Of a DNA stretch of 64,000 nucleotides, positions 31,577-41,436 are shown one piece after another. Below the pieces are notes generated by a model, which ran no database searches, was not told the DNA's origin, and saw nothing but the letters and a program-made list of their open reading frames with translations. The DNA lies in the NCBI GenBank assembly GCA_017746715.1, contig JAGHZQ010000052.1:62001-126000 (forward strand), read 5' to 3'. A program made the position numbers and the translations under genes. This stretch comes from Cyanobacteria bacterium SBLK. GTDB lineage: Bacteria; Cyanobacteriota; Cyanobacteriia; Cyanobacteriales; Spirulinaceae. Positions within the stretch are counted from its first letter, which is position 1. The number at the start of each line of letters is the position of its first letter.

Positions 31577-34500
31577 ATGGAACTGATTAGACGTAAAACC
31601 CTACTTTACCAAGCCGGAAGATCCGAGAAAATCTATCAAGTCGATCTCTATCAAGTTGAAGGCGATCGCTATTTAGTCAATTTCCGCTATGGACGGCGGG
31701 GAAAGCCACTCAAAGAAGGCTCGAAAACTGTCGATCCCGTCAAGTCACAAAAAGCAGAACGCCTATTCGCTCAATTAGTCTCTTCCAAACTAGCAAGCGG
31801 CTATCGCGATGTGAGCGAGGCAACCAATATCGAATATACCGCCCCAACGCCCCCATCGCAACCGAGTCCGAGTCCCCAACTGTCTGGTAGCGAAGATCCC
31901 CGCCATCAAGCGATTTTAACCCGCTTGACCAACAGAAGCGATCGCAAATGGCCGTTAGATCGGGCAATTTGGCGATCGGGGGAGTTAAAAATCCCGGAAG
32001 CAACACCTTATTTAATTCCTCTGTTAGGAACGGGAACGAATTTACGAGATTATAGTATCATTTGGGCATTAGGATGGTGCGGTGGCAAAAATGCAATCGC
32101 CGCAGTGAGAAACATCGCCGCTTCGACCTCTCAACCGGAATTTTTGCGACGCATTGCTTGGGATGCTTGGTTTAAACTCTCCAATGAAGAAGAAAGGGAG
32201 AGAATGAAAGCGGAAAAATTAGCAGAACTCCCGCAAGAATTGAGAGAAGTCGCAGCCAATAATAACTCGGAAAGATTTGCGCGATCGCTTTTAACTTATC
32301 TCGAAAGTAGCGATTATCGGCGTTTTTCCATTCTCGATACAATCTACCAAATTGATAATAGTACCGTCCGTCCCGCTTTATTGGAAACGGTCAAAACCGC
32401 TCCTTTTGCCCCCAATTATTTTAAACCCTTGCGCCATATTTTTAAAATAGCCGAATACCGCCACGATGGAGAAGTTTTTGGTATTTTAGCATATCGATTC
32501 GATACAGAAGCGGGAACATTTAAGAATCGCCGTATTAATTGGGAATGGGATGCGGCAAGACGACAATATCGTCGCGTTGGAAAACGCCGCTACGAACAAG
32601 AATTAAAAAAAGAGCGCCCTCGATTTGCCTATAGCGAACAAACGCGTGACTATTTGCGGCGGCGAGTTTGGCGGACTTTAAAAACATTAGGAGAAGAAAG
32701 CGATCTCGCTTATATCGACCTTGCTACAGAGACACTTCTACAATATTCTGACGAACAAGGCCAGCGTCCCCAACAAACTGTTTTTACCCGTTATAATTCT
32801 ACAACATATCGATACGATCGCATGACCATTCATTACGATCGCTTTGCTCATTTGCAAATTTTCAATTATATTCTTTATGAAAATAGCCCCCGCTATATTC
32901 CGCATTTTAAAGCATGGCAATTGCGAGAAGGACATCAAGCCGGTGCATTTCTTCCCGATGTTCGAGAAGAGGCATTTCCCGAACTCTGGCGACAGCATCC
33001 CGAAGCATTGTTAAAGTTATTACTAGCAAGTTGCTGTCATCCCGTTCATCAATTTGCTATCAAAGGAATGCGAGATTGTTGGCATTATTGGCCGCAATTG
33101 ACGAACCTACATCTCATACAATTTTTGTCAAAACCTTACTCGGAAACCGTACAATTTGCCTTTGAACGAGCCAGAGAACGCTATACTCGCGAAACTCCCC
33201 AACTCAATCTCGTTCTTTCCCTTGCCAATTGTATTTTACCAGAAGGACGATCGCAAGCCTATCAATGGATTGAACAAAAGCGCGATGTTTTCTTGCGATC
33301 GGGTGAATTTGTGGTAGGATTAATCCTAAGTTCTCAAGAGGAAACCCGTGCTTTTATTCGCCACTTGCTGAGTTCTTCGCTTTTAAGTGCCGAAACTGTG
33401 CAACTTTTAATCGGACAAATTATTGCAGTTTTATTAAATAGCGATCGCGAAACTACCGATGCGAATTTAATCCGAGAAATTGGCGAAGTTTTGTGGATTA
33501 ATTTCTCTTCTCAGTTAAGAACGATTGGTTTTCAAATTATTCTCGATCTATTGCAACATTCAATGGCAGAAGTACAAGCGATCGGAGCCAGAATACTCTT
33601 AAATCATCAAACTCCCGCCACCGAACTTCCCTCAGATTTAATCGAGTCTTTATTAGCGTCTCCTCACGAATCCATCCGAGGAATTGGCATGCAGATATTT
33701 TCGCGATTACCCGATGAAATATTAATGAACGATCGTCTCCTATTGCTGGCAATAGCAGTGAATTCCAGTCAGGATTTGCGCGTTTCCATTCGTCCGGTCA
33801 TTCAGCGTTTATCCGAGAGCGATCGCCAATTCGGCTTGGAATTAGCCATTGATTTTATCGATCTCTTACTCGAACCCCAACGACATGATGGCGTGCATAA
33901 AGATCTCGTGACATTACTGCGAGAATATATACCCGGCTGGATGACAGAAATTACCAAAGAAGAAGCCTTACAATTATTGCGAGCAAAATCTCCCAGTGCC
34001 AAAGAATTAGGGGGATTAGTGTTGCAGGAAAATGGCAATCGCTTTTTCTCCGATTTTACCACAAAAGAGTTAGTTAAACTGGCAAACCACGAAATTTTAG
34101 CCGTGCGAGAAGCCGCACAACAAATGTTTTCTCAACGATTGAAGACCATTGGGAATAATATAGAAGAAATGCTCGAAGCCGTGCGCCTATTAGAGGCAAA
34201 ATGGGATGATTCTCGCGAATTCGCCTTTCGCATCTTTCGAGATTTACCCGCAGAATATTGGTCGCCAGAAGTTACGATCGCCGCTTGTGATAGCATTCGA
34301 GAAGACGTGCGACGCTTCGGACGAGATTTAGTCACCCGCTATTTTCAAGCCAGTAACGGACAAGAATATTTAATTAAATTTAGCGAACATCCCAGCACGG
34401 ATATGCAGATGTTTGCGACCAATTATTTACAAAATTACGCAGCGGGAAATTGCGATCGTCTCGCCGAACTCAAACCCTATTTTATTACCGTTTTATCGGG

Positions 34501-34732
34501 GGTTAATCGCGGACGCGTTGCCAAACAGCGCATTTTTAATTTCCTGCAAGAAGAAGCGAAAAAGAGCGAAACAGCCGCTCAAATTATTGCCGAGATTCTC
34601 ACTCGTCAATCTTTAACCATTGCGATCGGCGATAAAGCCAATGGGATTCAAACCATGCTGCAAATTCGCAAAACCCATCCAGAAATTGCCTTGCCTTTAC
34701 AGATTAAAGAAGTTCCGGTAAGAGGAAATTAA
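31577..34732 (+). CDS. Large WGR-domain HEAT-repeat protein
   Basis: A 1051-residue cytosolic protein. Residues 1-80 are a WGR domain (LYQAGRSEKIYQVDLYQVEG, NFRYGRRGKPLKEGSK), a module that contacts DNA ends or nucleic acid in PARPs. A proline/serine linker (about 95-112) follows. The rest is helical with many HEAT-like pairs, e.g. YLIPLLGTGTNLRDYSIIWALGWCG, and clear repeats after residue 600. No catalytic domain is recognisable. ATG 31577 is chosen because an earlier in-frame start at 31490 would translate an interspersed repeat. It may be a DNA-repair or scaffolding factor; that is inference. Confidence 0.82.
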   Translation: MELIRRKTLLYQAGRSEKIYQVDLYQVEGDRYLVNFRYGRRGKPLKEGSKTVDPVKSQKAERLFAQLVSSKLASGYRDVSEATNIEYTAPTPPSQPSPSPQLSGSEDPRHQAILTRLTNRSDRKWPLDRAIWRSGELKIPEATPYLIPLLGTGTNLRDYSIIWALGWCGGKNAIAAVRNIAASTSQPEFLRRIAWDAWFKLSNEEERERMKAEKLAELPQELREVAANNNSERFARSLLTYLESSDYRRFSILDTIYQIDNSTVRPALLETVKTAPFAPNYFKPLRHIFKIAEYRHDGEVFGILAYRFDTEAGTFKNRRINWEWDAARRQYRRVGKRRYEQELKKERPRFAYSEQTRDYLRRRVWRTLKTLGEESDLAYIDLATETLLQYSDEQGQRPQQTVFTRYNSTTYRYDRMTIHYDRFAHLQIFNYILYENSPRYIPHFKAWQLREGHQAGAFLPDVREEAFPELWRQHPEALLKLLLASCCHPVHQFAIKGMRDCWHYWPQLTNLHLIQFLSKPYSETVQFAFERARERYTRETPQLNLVLSLANCILPEGRSQAYQWIEQKRDVFLRSGEFVVGLILSSQEETRAFIRHLLSSSLLSAETVQLLIGQIIAVLLNSDRETTDANLIREIGEVLWINFSSQLRTIGFQIILDLLQHSMAEVQAIGARILLNHQTPATELPSDLIESLLASPHESIRGIGMQIFSRLPDEILMNDRLLLLAIAVNSSQDLRVSIRPVIQRLSESDRQFGLELAIDFIDLLLEPQRHDGVHKDLVTLLREYIPGWMTEITKEEALQLLRAKSPSAKELGGLVLQENGNRFFSDFTTKELVKLANHEILAVREAAQQMFSQRLKTIGNNIEEMLEAVRLLEAKWDDSREFAFRIFRDLPAEYWSPEVTIAACDSIREDVRRFGRDLVTRYFQASNGQEYLIKFSEHPSTDMQMFATNYLQNYAAGNCDRLAELKPYFITVLSGVNRGRVAKQRIFNFLQEEAKKSETAAQIIAEILTRQSLTIAIGDKANGIQTMLQIRKTHPEIALPLQIKEVPVRGN

Positions 34733-35452
34733 AGGAGAGGAAACCGCATCGCCATTCCTCTCCAAACGCAAAAAAACTGCCTGTAGTCTTTGAAGAATAG
34801 CGATCGCAATGCGATCTCGACTACAAGCAGATATTTTCAATCAAACCCCAGATTGAAATCTAATGATTTGCTAGCATTTGCGTTTTTTGTGGTGATTTGT
34901 AGCGCAAACGGGTGCAAATTCTAAATTTTTAAAACCTGAAATATGTTGGTAGATGTTTACCGAGCCACATTTAAGTTTAGAATATAAGAGAGAATAAATC
35001 TCGATCTCGGTCATTGGTTTAGCCAATATCCGAGCCACAACATTCACTAAAACATTGTTGTGGAATATACCCATAGTCAATTTCATCGATACACCCAGAG
35101 AATATGTCTTCATAATCTTACGATTATTTATTTGACAAGTTTCATTGTATAAACTTTATCTTATTCTACTTAAGCATACAAGTGCAATATCGTATCTTTA
35201 CAGAATCTTTAAAAAACTACCTATTTTTTTGAAGCGAAGGTGAACTGAGTTTCAAAATACACGGAAAAGGAGATCGGTAAATACACTTAAAAAACAATTT
35301 CATCAGAAATTCTCTTAAAACATGTCGTGAATGCTCGCCACTATTATTCGTTAAGAATGTAAAGGTTGCGGTTGAGAGCAAAAATGAGCGGGCGGATCGC
35401 CATGTCCAAAACTCGTTATGGTAGAGAAAGAATGTGTATCTTATCAAGATCG
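34733..35452. other. Long intergenic region
   Basis: About 720 bp. It holds a GGAGAGGAA/TTCCTCTCC inverted repeat right after the WGR gene (34735-34763, no T run), a TGTAGTC/GACTACA pair (about 34780-34823) and one weak minus-strand frame (34871-35113). The rest is AT-rich with no recognised gene; the promoter of the dihydrouridine synthase must lie at its right end. Confidence 0.5.
34871..35113 (-). CDS. Uncertain hypothetical protein
   Basis: An 80-codon frame, MKTYSLGVSMKLTMGIFHNN..., ending in a basic, cysteine-containing tail (NHHKKRKC). It has no ribosome site and no recognised domain. Codon use is not clearly that of a gene. It is listed only because it is the longest frame in a 720 bp gap; it may be spurious. 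Confidence 0.25.
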   Translation of the reverse strand: MKTYSLGVSMKLTMGIFHNNVLVNVVARILAKPMTEIEIYSLLYSKLKCGSVNIYQHISGFKNLEFAPVCATNHHKKRKC

Positions 35453-36466
35453 ATGCTGTCTCTCCCTCCAAAACTTGCGGCCAAGTTAGCAACGCCCCTC
35501 CAAATTGGCTCGGTTGCGGTGAAAAGCCGCGTTTTACAATCGCCCCTATCGGGAGTCACGGATATGGTTTTTCGACGATTGGTACGCCGATATGCCACCG
35601 AGTCAATGATGTATACCGAGATGGTCAGTGCTAGCGAATTAAATCATCTTCGCCAGTTGCCCAAAGTGATGGAAGTCGCTCCCGACGAACACCCGATCGG
35701 CATTCAGTTATTTGATTGTCGTCCGGATTTTATGGGGGAAGCCGCACAAAAAGCCGTTGCAGAAGGGGCAGATACCATCGACATTAATATGGGATGCCCC
35801 GTGAATAAAATTACTCGTAAAGGTGGGGGCTCTTCTCTCCTGCGTCAGCCCGAGGTTGCGGCGGATATCGTGCGGACGGTGGCGAATGCAGTAGGCGTAC
35901 CCGTAACGGTAAAAACGCGCATTGGTTGGAATGATGAAGAAATCAATATTCTGGATTTTGCCCAACAAATGGAAGAAGCGGGGGCAAAAATGCTCGTTAT
36001 TCACGGTCGCACTCGCGCTCAAGGTTATAAAGGTAAAGCACGGTGGGAATGGATTCGGCGCGTCAAAGAGATTTTGACGATTCCCGTTATTGCCAATGGC
36101 GATATTTTTTCTGTTGAAGCAGCGATCGCCTGCTTGCAAGAAACCGATGCCGACGGAGTGATGTGTTCTCGCGGAACCTTGGGTTATCCCTTTTTGGCAG
36201 GAGAAATCGATCATTTTTTCAAAACGGGAAGTTTGCTGCCTCCCCCAACAATCGCGGAACGATTGCAATGTGCCAAAGATCATCTGTTGGGACTGTGGGA
36301 ATACAAAGGCAAGCGCGGAATTTATCAATCTCGCAAGCATCTCGCGTGGTATACTAAAGGGTTTCCAGGGGCGGGGGAATTACGCGATCGCCTCTCGCGG
36401 ATTGAAAATGTTGAAGAAGGGTGTCTATTATTAGAAGAAGCGATCGCCGCGAATGCAGAAAGATAG
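35453..36466 (+). CDS. dus: tRNA-dihydrouridine synthase
   Basis: An FMN-dependent enzyme that reduces uridine in tRNA D-loops. A TIM barrel of about 337 residues: LQSPLSGVTDMVFRRLVRRY at the FMN phosphate side, the catalytic Cys115 in INMGCPVNKITRKGGGSSLL, VKTRIGW, VIHGRTRAQGY and GDIFS. Several in-frame ATGs lie upstream (35366, 35402, 35432); 35453 gives the usual cyanobacterial start MLSLPPKLAAKLATPLQIG, but this is not certain. The ProW-like gene starts three bases after the stop. Confidence 0.92.
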   Translation: MLSLPPKLAAKLATPLQIGSVAVKSRVLQSPLSGVTDMVFRRLVRRYATESMMYTEMVSASELNHLRQLPKVMEVAPDEHPIGIQLFDCRPDFMGEAAQKAVAEGADTIDINMGCPVNKITRKGGGSSLLRQPEVAADIVRTVANAVGVPVTVKTRIGWNDEEINILDFAQQMEEAGAKMLVIHGRTRAQGYKGKARWEWIRRVKEILTIPVIANGDIFSVEAAIACLQETDADGVMCSRGTLGYPFLAGEIDHFFKTGSLLPPPTIAERLQCAKDHLLGLWEYKGKRGIYQSRKHLAWYTKGFPGAGELRDRLSRIENVEEGCLLLEEAIAANAER

Positions 36467-36469
36467 ATA

Positions 36470-37444
36470 ATGTTAAATCCCTTTGAACTGTATACGATTC
36501 CCTTACACGACTGGATCGAACCCACCCTCGATATTATTGTCGATCGCTTCCGTCCCTTACTGCTAGCAGTCAGCTTTCCCGTGAGCTTTATCCTCGATCG
36601 CGTTGATTCCTTCTTGCAAGGAATTCCCCCCCTCATCTTTCTGAGCATTGCGGGATTGCTGACATGGCAATGTGCGGGTTGGGCGATCGCGACCTATAGT
36701 ATCGTAGCGCTGTTTTTTTTGGGTTCGATCGGCATCTGGTCTGCGGCCATGACCACCCTATCTCTGGTCGTGACTGCGGTCATCTTTTGTATTATCCTCG
36801 GCATTCCTTTAGGGATTATTGCGGCAAAGAGCGATCGCCTCGAGCAAATGTTGCGCCCTTTTCTCGATGCCATGCAAACCCTACCCGCGTTTGTTTATCT
36901 CGTCCCCGTAGTGATGCTATTTGGCATTGGTGCAGTACCGGGGGTCATTGTTACCCTTGTTGTTGCCCTTCCTCCCTTAATTCGCTTAACCGATGTGGGC
37001 ATTCGGCAAACGTCCTCAGATGTTGTCGAAGCTGCCGTTGACTGCGGTGCAAACGCCAGTCAAATTCTTTGGGAAATCCAAATTCCCCTTGCCATGCCCA
37101 TTATTCTCGTGGGGATCAACCAAACCATCATGCAAGCCCTTGCCATGGTAGTCGTCGCTTCCATGATTTCTGTTAAAGGCTTGGGATTGATTGTTTTGAG
37201 AGGAATCGGGCAATTGGATATTGGCATGGCCGTAGTCGGGGGGATCGGCATCGTCGCGATCGCCATCCTCCTCGATCGCGTTTCTCAAGCGCTGAGCAGA
37301 TCCCATCCCTTACCTTGGCAAAAACGCGGTTTTGTTGGTGTGATTTGTTTAATTGCCAAAGGTATTAAAATGTCCGGTCGATATTTCTCGCGACGCAGTA
37401 AAGTTAAGGAAACCGAATCGAAAACCTCTTGGAAAGTGGATTAA
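36470..37444 (+). CDS. ProW-like ABC transporter permease (orphan)
   Basis: An inner-membrane permease of the glycine betaine/proline/choline import family, 324 residues. At least six membrane segments; the ATPase-contact (EAA) loop is EAAVDCGANASQILWEIQIPLAMPIIL near residues 187-213. Neither the ATPase nor the binding-protein gene is within the window, so it must work with components encoded elsewhere. It starts directly behind the dihydrouridine synthase gene, an arrangement without obvious functional logic. Confidence 0.88.
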   Translation: MLNPFELYTIPLHDWIEPTLDIIVDRFRPLLLAVSFPVSFILDRVDSFLQGIPPLIFLSIAGLLTWQCAGWAIATYSIVALFFLGSIGIWSAAMTTLSLVVTAVIFCIILGIPLGIIAAKSDRLEQMLRPFLDAMQTLPAFVYLVPVVMLFGIGAVPGVIVTLVVALPPLIRLTDVGIRQTSSDVVEAAVDCGANASQILWEIQIPLAMPIILVGINQTIMQALAMVVVASMISVKGLGLIVLRGIGQLDIGMAVVGGIGIVAIAILLDRVSQALSRSHPLPWQKRGFVGVICLIAKGIKMSGRYFSRRSKVKETESKTSWKVD

Positions 37445-37521
37445 ACCGTTCGCCTTCGCTTCAGTATTTTGCGATCGTCGATAATAGAAAGAGAAAGAAT
37501 TCAACACGATCCATTGAAACC

Positions 37522-38511
37522 ATGCCCACCTATCCCGGAATCTCGAGCGAAGCCTTTAAACACCCCCTCGACTACCAAGCCGAAACCGCTCTTCGCAGCG
37601 TACCGGGGTTCGATCTCCTCGCGAGTAACTTTGTCAAATATTTCCACGAACGCCCTTGGCAGATTTATCTGTTGGGAAATAGCATTCAAGCCGGTCCTCG
37701 CCAGTATTCTACCCTCTACGGAATTTTTCGCGAATGCGTTCGGGATTTGAGTTTGGCGATCGAACCCCAACTGTTCGTCACTCAAAACCCCCAAGTCAAC
37801 AGCTTTTCCTTGGGTCGAGACCATCCTTCTATGGTGGTACATTCGGGTTTGCTGGATTTGCTCAACGAGTCGGAAATTCGCACGGTTATCGCTCATGAAA
37901 TCGGGCATATTAAATGCGATCACAGCGTTCTGACGCAGATGGCCGTGTGGGCGATGCAAGCAACGCAATTCTTGGGAGATGTTACTTTTGGGTTGGGCAA
38001 TCTCTTGAGTAGCGGCCTGATCGTGGCCTTTTACGAATGGCGGCGCAAAGCCGAATTATCTGCCGATCGCGCAGCACTCTTGGTCATGGACGATCTCGAA
38101 CTGGTCATGCGAACCATGATGAAGGTGGCAGGAGGGGTGCAAAAATACGCTCACGAGTGCAGTCTTGAGGAGTTTATCCGCCAGTCGGAGGAATATCAAG
38201 AACTCGATCGCGACGAACTCAACCAAATCTACAAGTTTTTGCTCTATAACGGCGGCCAAGGAATTTTCTTTTCCCATCCTTTTCCCGTCGAACGAGTATT
38301 TTATCTCAAAGAATGGAAGCAATCGGAACAATATCGCCAAATTCGCCAAGGAAATTATAAAAATGTTACCAAAGAAGGAGCGGTGAATGTTTCTGCTTCC
38401 GATTCGGAAAGCGAAATCGAGACATTACAGCGTCAGATTCGGGACTTAGAAGAGAAAATTTCTCGGGTCAAAGGTCGATCGCCTTCCGGGAAAAGCGATC
38501 GAAACACCTAG
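37522..38511 (+). CDS. M48-family metallopeptidase
   Basis: A zinc endopeptidase of about 329 residues. The HExxH motif is H125-E126-I-G-H129 and the third ligand is Glu178 in ELSADRAALL. A hydrophobic stretch (about 138-170) lies between, as in HtpX/Oma1-type proteases. The last 45 residues are a predicted coiled coil (SESEIETLQRQIRDLEEKISRV). ATG 37522 (MPTYPGISSEAFKHPLD) is chosen over 37429, which lies inside the preceding gene. Substrate unknown; it is probably membrane-associated protein quality control. Confidence 0.88.
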   Translation: MPTYPGISSEAFKHPLDYQAETALRSVPGFDLLASNFVKYFHERPWQIYLLGNSIQAGPRQYSTLYGIFRECVRDLSLAIEPQLFVTQNPQVNSFSLGRDHPSMVVHSGLLDLLNESEIRTVIAHEIGHIKCDHSVLTQMAVWAMQATQFLGDVTFGLGNLLSSGLIVAFYEWRRKAELSADRAALLVMDDLELVMRTMMKVAGGVQKYAHECSLEEFIRQSEEYQELDRDELNQIYKFLLYNGGQGIFFSHPFPVERVFYLKEWKQSEQYRQIRQGNYKNVTKEGAVNVSASDSESEIETLQRQIRDLEEKISRVKGRSPSGKSDRNT

Positions 38512-38630
38512 ATATCGCGATCGCGATCGCGGCAAAATTCAGCATTTTGTCGCATATTTGCTCCTGTAGTTCGGGGTTGCGCTCTCTAGACCGGCACAAT
38601 AATGAGGGATGCGAACGCACAATAAGGAAT

Positions 38631-39923
38631 ATGATTTACCAATTTTTCTTGGATACGGTTCGTTACTTTGCACCAGAGGATGCTTTAGTTGAATTTAAGC
38701 GCTTATTTTTTGATTATCACTCAACCCCGAACAATATCGATGCCTTTGCAGACCTCGCCCGCATTTTATCGACAGGCGATCGCGATGAATTTGCCAATAC
38801 TCTAAAACGTTGTTGTTATATTTTGATTAACAATTGGGAAACCCATCGCCAAGGCCAAGCCATTGGTCAATTGGTCGCCAGTTTTACGGAAATTAATTTT
38901 ACGATTAGACCTTCAGCCAAAAGAAATATTCGCCGTTTAAAATCTTGGTTGAAGTTTTTCTGCGAAAGTCAAGATTATCAAGATCTCGCCCTCTTTGCTG
39001 CCCGATACGATAATAATGCCTCGTGCCAGCATTGGAGCGATCGCTATACTTCCTATTTATTAGTCTCTCAGTATAGCAATACGAACAACTCTCCCGAACA
39101 AAGAGAAGCCGCTAAAGTTCTTTGCCAGCAATTAAAAGATCGTTTTAAGTTCGATCTTGCCATGTACACGGCACGCTCGGAATTGGAGCACAAACATCCT
39201 GCTAAAGTCGAAAATCCAACCGCATTGGGTGCTAATGTTTTACGTTTAATCAAAAAAATTGTTGCCAAGCGCGGTCAATTCAGTCACGTCAATTTAGCCC
39301 ATATCTTTCTCAAACAAATTCAAGGCATTACTTATGGAGAATTCAAAACATTTTTGCTCAATTATTTAATCTTTTCCGTTGATAAACAAACCATTGTTGA
39401 AATCCTGAAAACTCATCTCAATCGCAAGCTCGAAAAACTTTATTTAGATAAAGATAATGAGATTGTTAACGATGCGTTAATCTTGAGAACCTGCAATAAA
39501 ATTTTTGGCTATTTAACTACAGAAAAAGAAAAACAACCTTCTGAAACCTTTGTATTTTTACTCTCTCAAGGCAATCCCTTAACCTTGGTGATGGTATTAT
39601 TAAAATTAGTTCTGATTTGTCCGAATTCCCGCACCCATCTCGAAAATTGTATTGCCGATCTCATTCGCTATTATCAACAGTTTCCCGATGAAGAGAGTCG
39701 CTGGGTGGTTAATTTCTTTGAAATTTTCAATATTACCTTTTCGATTTATGCCGATAATGACGTTCAATATAATTTGATTCGCGTTAAAGGAAGACAATCG
39801 CAACATGCCGAAGAAGAAGACAATCTCGATGCGTACCGAATTTTTTCTCAACATAAAGAACTCTGCGGGCGAGCGATCGCAGAATCCGACCCGAGTGCGC
39901 TTGACGAATATCTTTCTTCTTAG
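38631..39923 (+). CDS. Conserved hypothetical protein, all-helical
   Basis: A 430-residue soluble protein that I do not recognise. It starts MIYQFFLDTVRYFAPEDALVEFKRLFF and continues with helical segments such as RDEFANTLKRCCYILINNWE, FTIRPSAKRNIRRLKSWLKFF and FKTFLLNYLIFSVD. The C-terminus is acidic. AAGGA lies just before the ATG at 38631; the longer frame from 38547 adds a cysteine-rich peptide with no support. No catalytic motif is visible. It follows the M48 gene and precedes the Ser/Thr kinase on the same strand. Confidence 0.7.
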   Translation: MIYQFFLDTVRYFAPEDALVEFKRLFFDYHSTPNNIDAFADLARILSTGDRDEFANTLKRCCYILINNWETHRQGQAIGQLVASFTEINFTIRPSAKRNIRRLKSWLKFFCESQDYQDLALFAARYDNNASCQHWSDRYTSYLLVSQYSNTNNSPEQREAAKVLCQQLKDRFKFDLAMYTARSELEHKHPAKVENPTALGANVLRLIKKIVAKRGQFSHVNLAHIFLKQIQGITYGEFKTFLLNYLIFSVDKQTIVEILKTHLNRKLEKLYLDKDNEIVNDALILRTCNKIFGYLTTEKEKQPSETFVFLLSQGNPLTLVMVLLKLVLICPNSRTHLENCIADLIRYYQQFPDEESRWVVNFFEIFNITFSIYADNDVQYNLIRVKGRQSQHAEEEDNLDAYRIFSQHKELCGRAIAESDPSALDEYLSS

Positions 39924-40036
39924 AGGATTCTCAAATTTCAGAATAAATCGAAAATCAGGCGGATCGCAGCGCATTTTTACCGAAAGACGATTAAACTAAC
40001 TGTTGAGGAGCGACGCGCCAATCGGAAATTAAAGCC

Positions 40037-41311
40037 ATGACAACTGCCACTGCAACCGAAAACGATTATAAATACAGTCTCGAAGAGCCTATCGGTCAGG
40101 GCATCTTCAGCACCACCTATCCGGCAACTGAAGTTAATTCCAATAAACCCGTCACCATCAAAACTCTCGCGGCAAATCTCCACGATCATCCTCAGTTTGA
40201 CCGCTTCTGCAAACATTTTCTCGACCTCAGCCAACGCCTCGCTCGCATTTCTCACCCCCATTTACCCGGAGTTTGGGAAAGTTTTGCCGAAGAAGGCATT
40301 CCCTACGTGGTTTACGATCGCATTCTGGGGGAGAACCTCGCCGATAAGATTGCTTCGGGGGGGGCTGTTTCCGAATCTCGCGCCAAAAGCTGGATCGAGC
40401 AAATCGCCTCTGCCCTTTCCACCCTTCACGAAGCCGGACTGCAACACCTCGACATTCAGCCCCGCAATATTATCTACCGCCCCGAGACCGATGATGTGGT
40501 TTTGGTAGATTTGGGCATGACCTGCGACCTCACCCCGGAAATTCGTCAGACCCACGCCAATTTAATCGCCCCCGGATACGCCGCAATCGAACAGTACGAT
40601 CCCAAAGGCGAAACATCTACGGTTACCGATATTTACGGTCTCAGTGCCGTCTTTTACTTCTTGCTGGCAGGAAATCCCCTCCCCCCCGTTCCTCTCTTGG
40701 AACACATTCCCCCAGAAAAATGGCAAAAATTTCCCGAGGGCATCACTCCGGAAACCAAGACGGCGATTTTACAAGGACTATCCACCCCGGATAAGCGATC
40801 GCAAACTGTAGAAGCATGGCTGGCTCAATGGCATCCCACCCCTGTTGTCGAACCTACCGCAGAAGTCCGAGAACAGGCAGATTCGCGCATTCGCGAAGAA
40901 TTCCTCAAAGAACAACCGCCCGCCGTAGAGCTTCCCGCTTTGCCACTACCGCAGCCAACCCCCTCTCCCGCATCTCTAGAAGAACTCGAATCGACTGCGA
41001 ACGTTGCCCCTCAACCCGAAATCAAAACCCCAAAACCGACAAATTCCAAGACGGCAGTTGTGGGGAACACCCCTCGCAAGGGCAAAAAACAACAAAAACC
41101 CCGCAAAAAAACCGCCAAATCCGCCAAAGCCAAACAGGTGGAAAAATTAAGATTTCCTGTAGGCGCATTATTAATGACCAGCGCGATCGCGGCTTCGGCA
41201 GGCGCGGGTTTTGGTTTATCGTTGCGACTCAACCGACCCACAGAAGCAGGTTCTACCTTCTGGCACAACGAGCAATCCTTCCCTCCGAGAAATGATTGGG
41301 AGCAAGAGTAG
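40037..41311 (+). CDS. Serine/threonine protein kinase, membrane-anchored
   Basis: A 424-residue Hanks-type kinase. The glycine loop is IGQGIFSTTYPA, the ATP lysine K42 (VTIKTL), the catalytic Asp139 and Asn144 (HLDIQPRN) and the metal-binding Asp158 in DLG (DFG variant); APGYAAIEQY replaces APE. All catalytic residues are present. Residues about 270-360 are a proline- and lysine-rich linker, followed by one membrane segment near 364-386 and a short external tail. A PP2C phosphatase is encoded 2.3 kb downstream on the same strand. Confidence 0.9.
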   Translation: MTTATATENDYKYSLEEPIGQGIFSTTYPATEVNSNKPVTIKTLAANLHDHPQFDRFCKHFLDLSQRLARISHPHLPGVWESFAEEGIPYVVYDRILGENLADKIASGGAVSESRAKSWIEQIASALSTLHEAGLQHLDIQPRNIIYRPETDDVVLVDLGMTCDLTPEIRQTHANLIAPGYAAIEQYDPKGETSTVTDIYGLSAVFYFLLAGNPLPPVPLLEHIPPEKWQKFPEGITPETKTAILQGLSTPDKRSQTVEAWLAQWHPTPVVEPTAEVREQADSRIREEFLKEQPPAVELPALPLPQPTPSPASLEELESTANVAPQPEIKTPKPTNSKTAVVGNTPRKGKKQQKPRKKTAKSAKAKQVEKLRFPVGALLMTSAIAASAGAGFGLSLRLNRPTEAGSTFWHNEQSFPPRNDWEQE

Positions 41312-41319
41312 GAATTAAA

Positions 41320-41347
41320 AATTAAGAATTAAGAATTAAGAATTAAG
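41320..41347. repeat. Heptanucleotide repeat AATTAAG x 4
   Basis: Four perfect consecutive copies of AATTAAG directly behind the kinase gene. Short tandem heptamers (STRR) are a known feature of cyanobacterial genomes. Confidence 0.85.
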
Positions 41348-41436
41348 AATGAATTCAGCCAATTTCTCAATTCCTTTCGTCCTGTAATCTTGATTTAAGT
41401 TATAATTTTGTTACAAAACGTCAAGAAAATCCGTCC

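Noticed and set aside
35708..36340. 210-codon minus-strand frame over the dihydrouridine synthase gene
   Set aside because: The sense strand encodes a clear enzyme with catalytic Cys; the antisense product has no domain.
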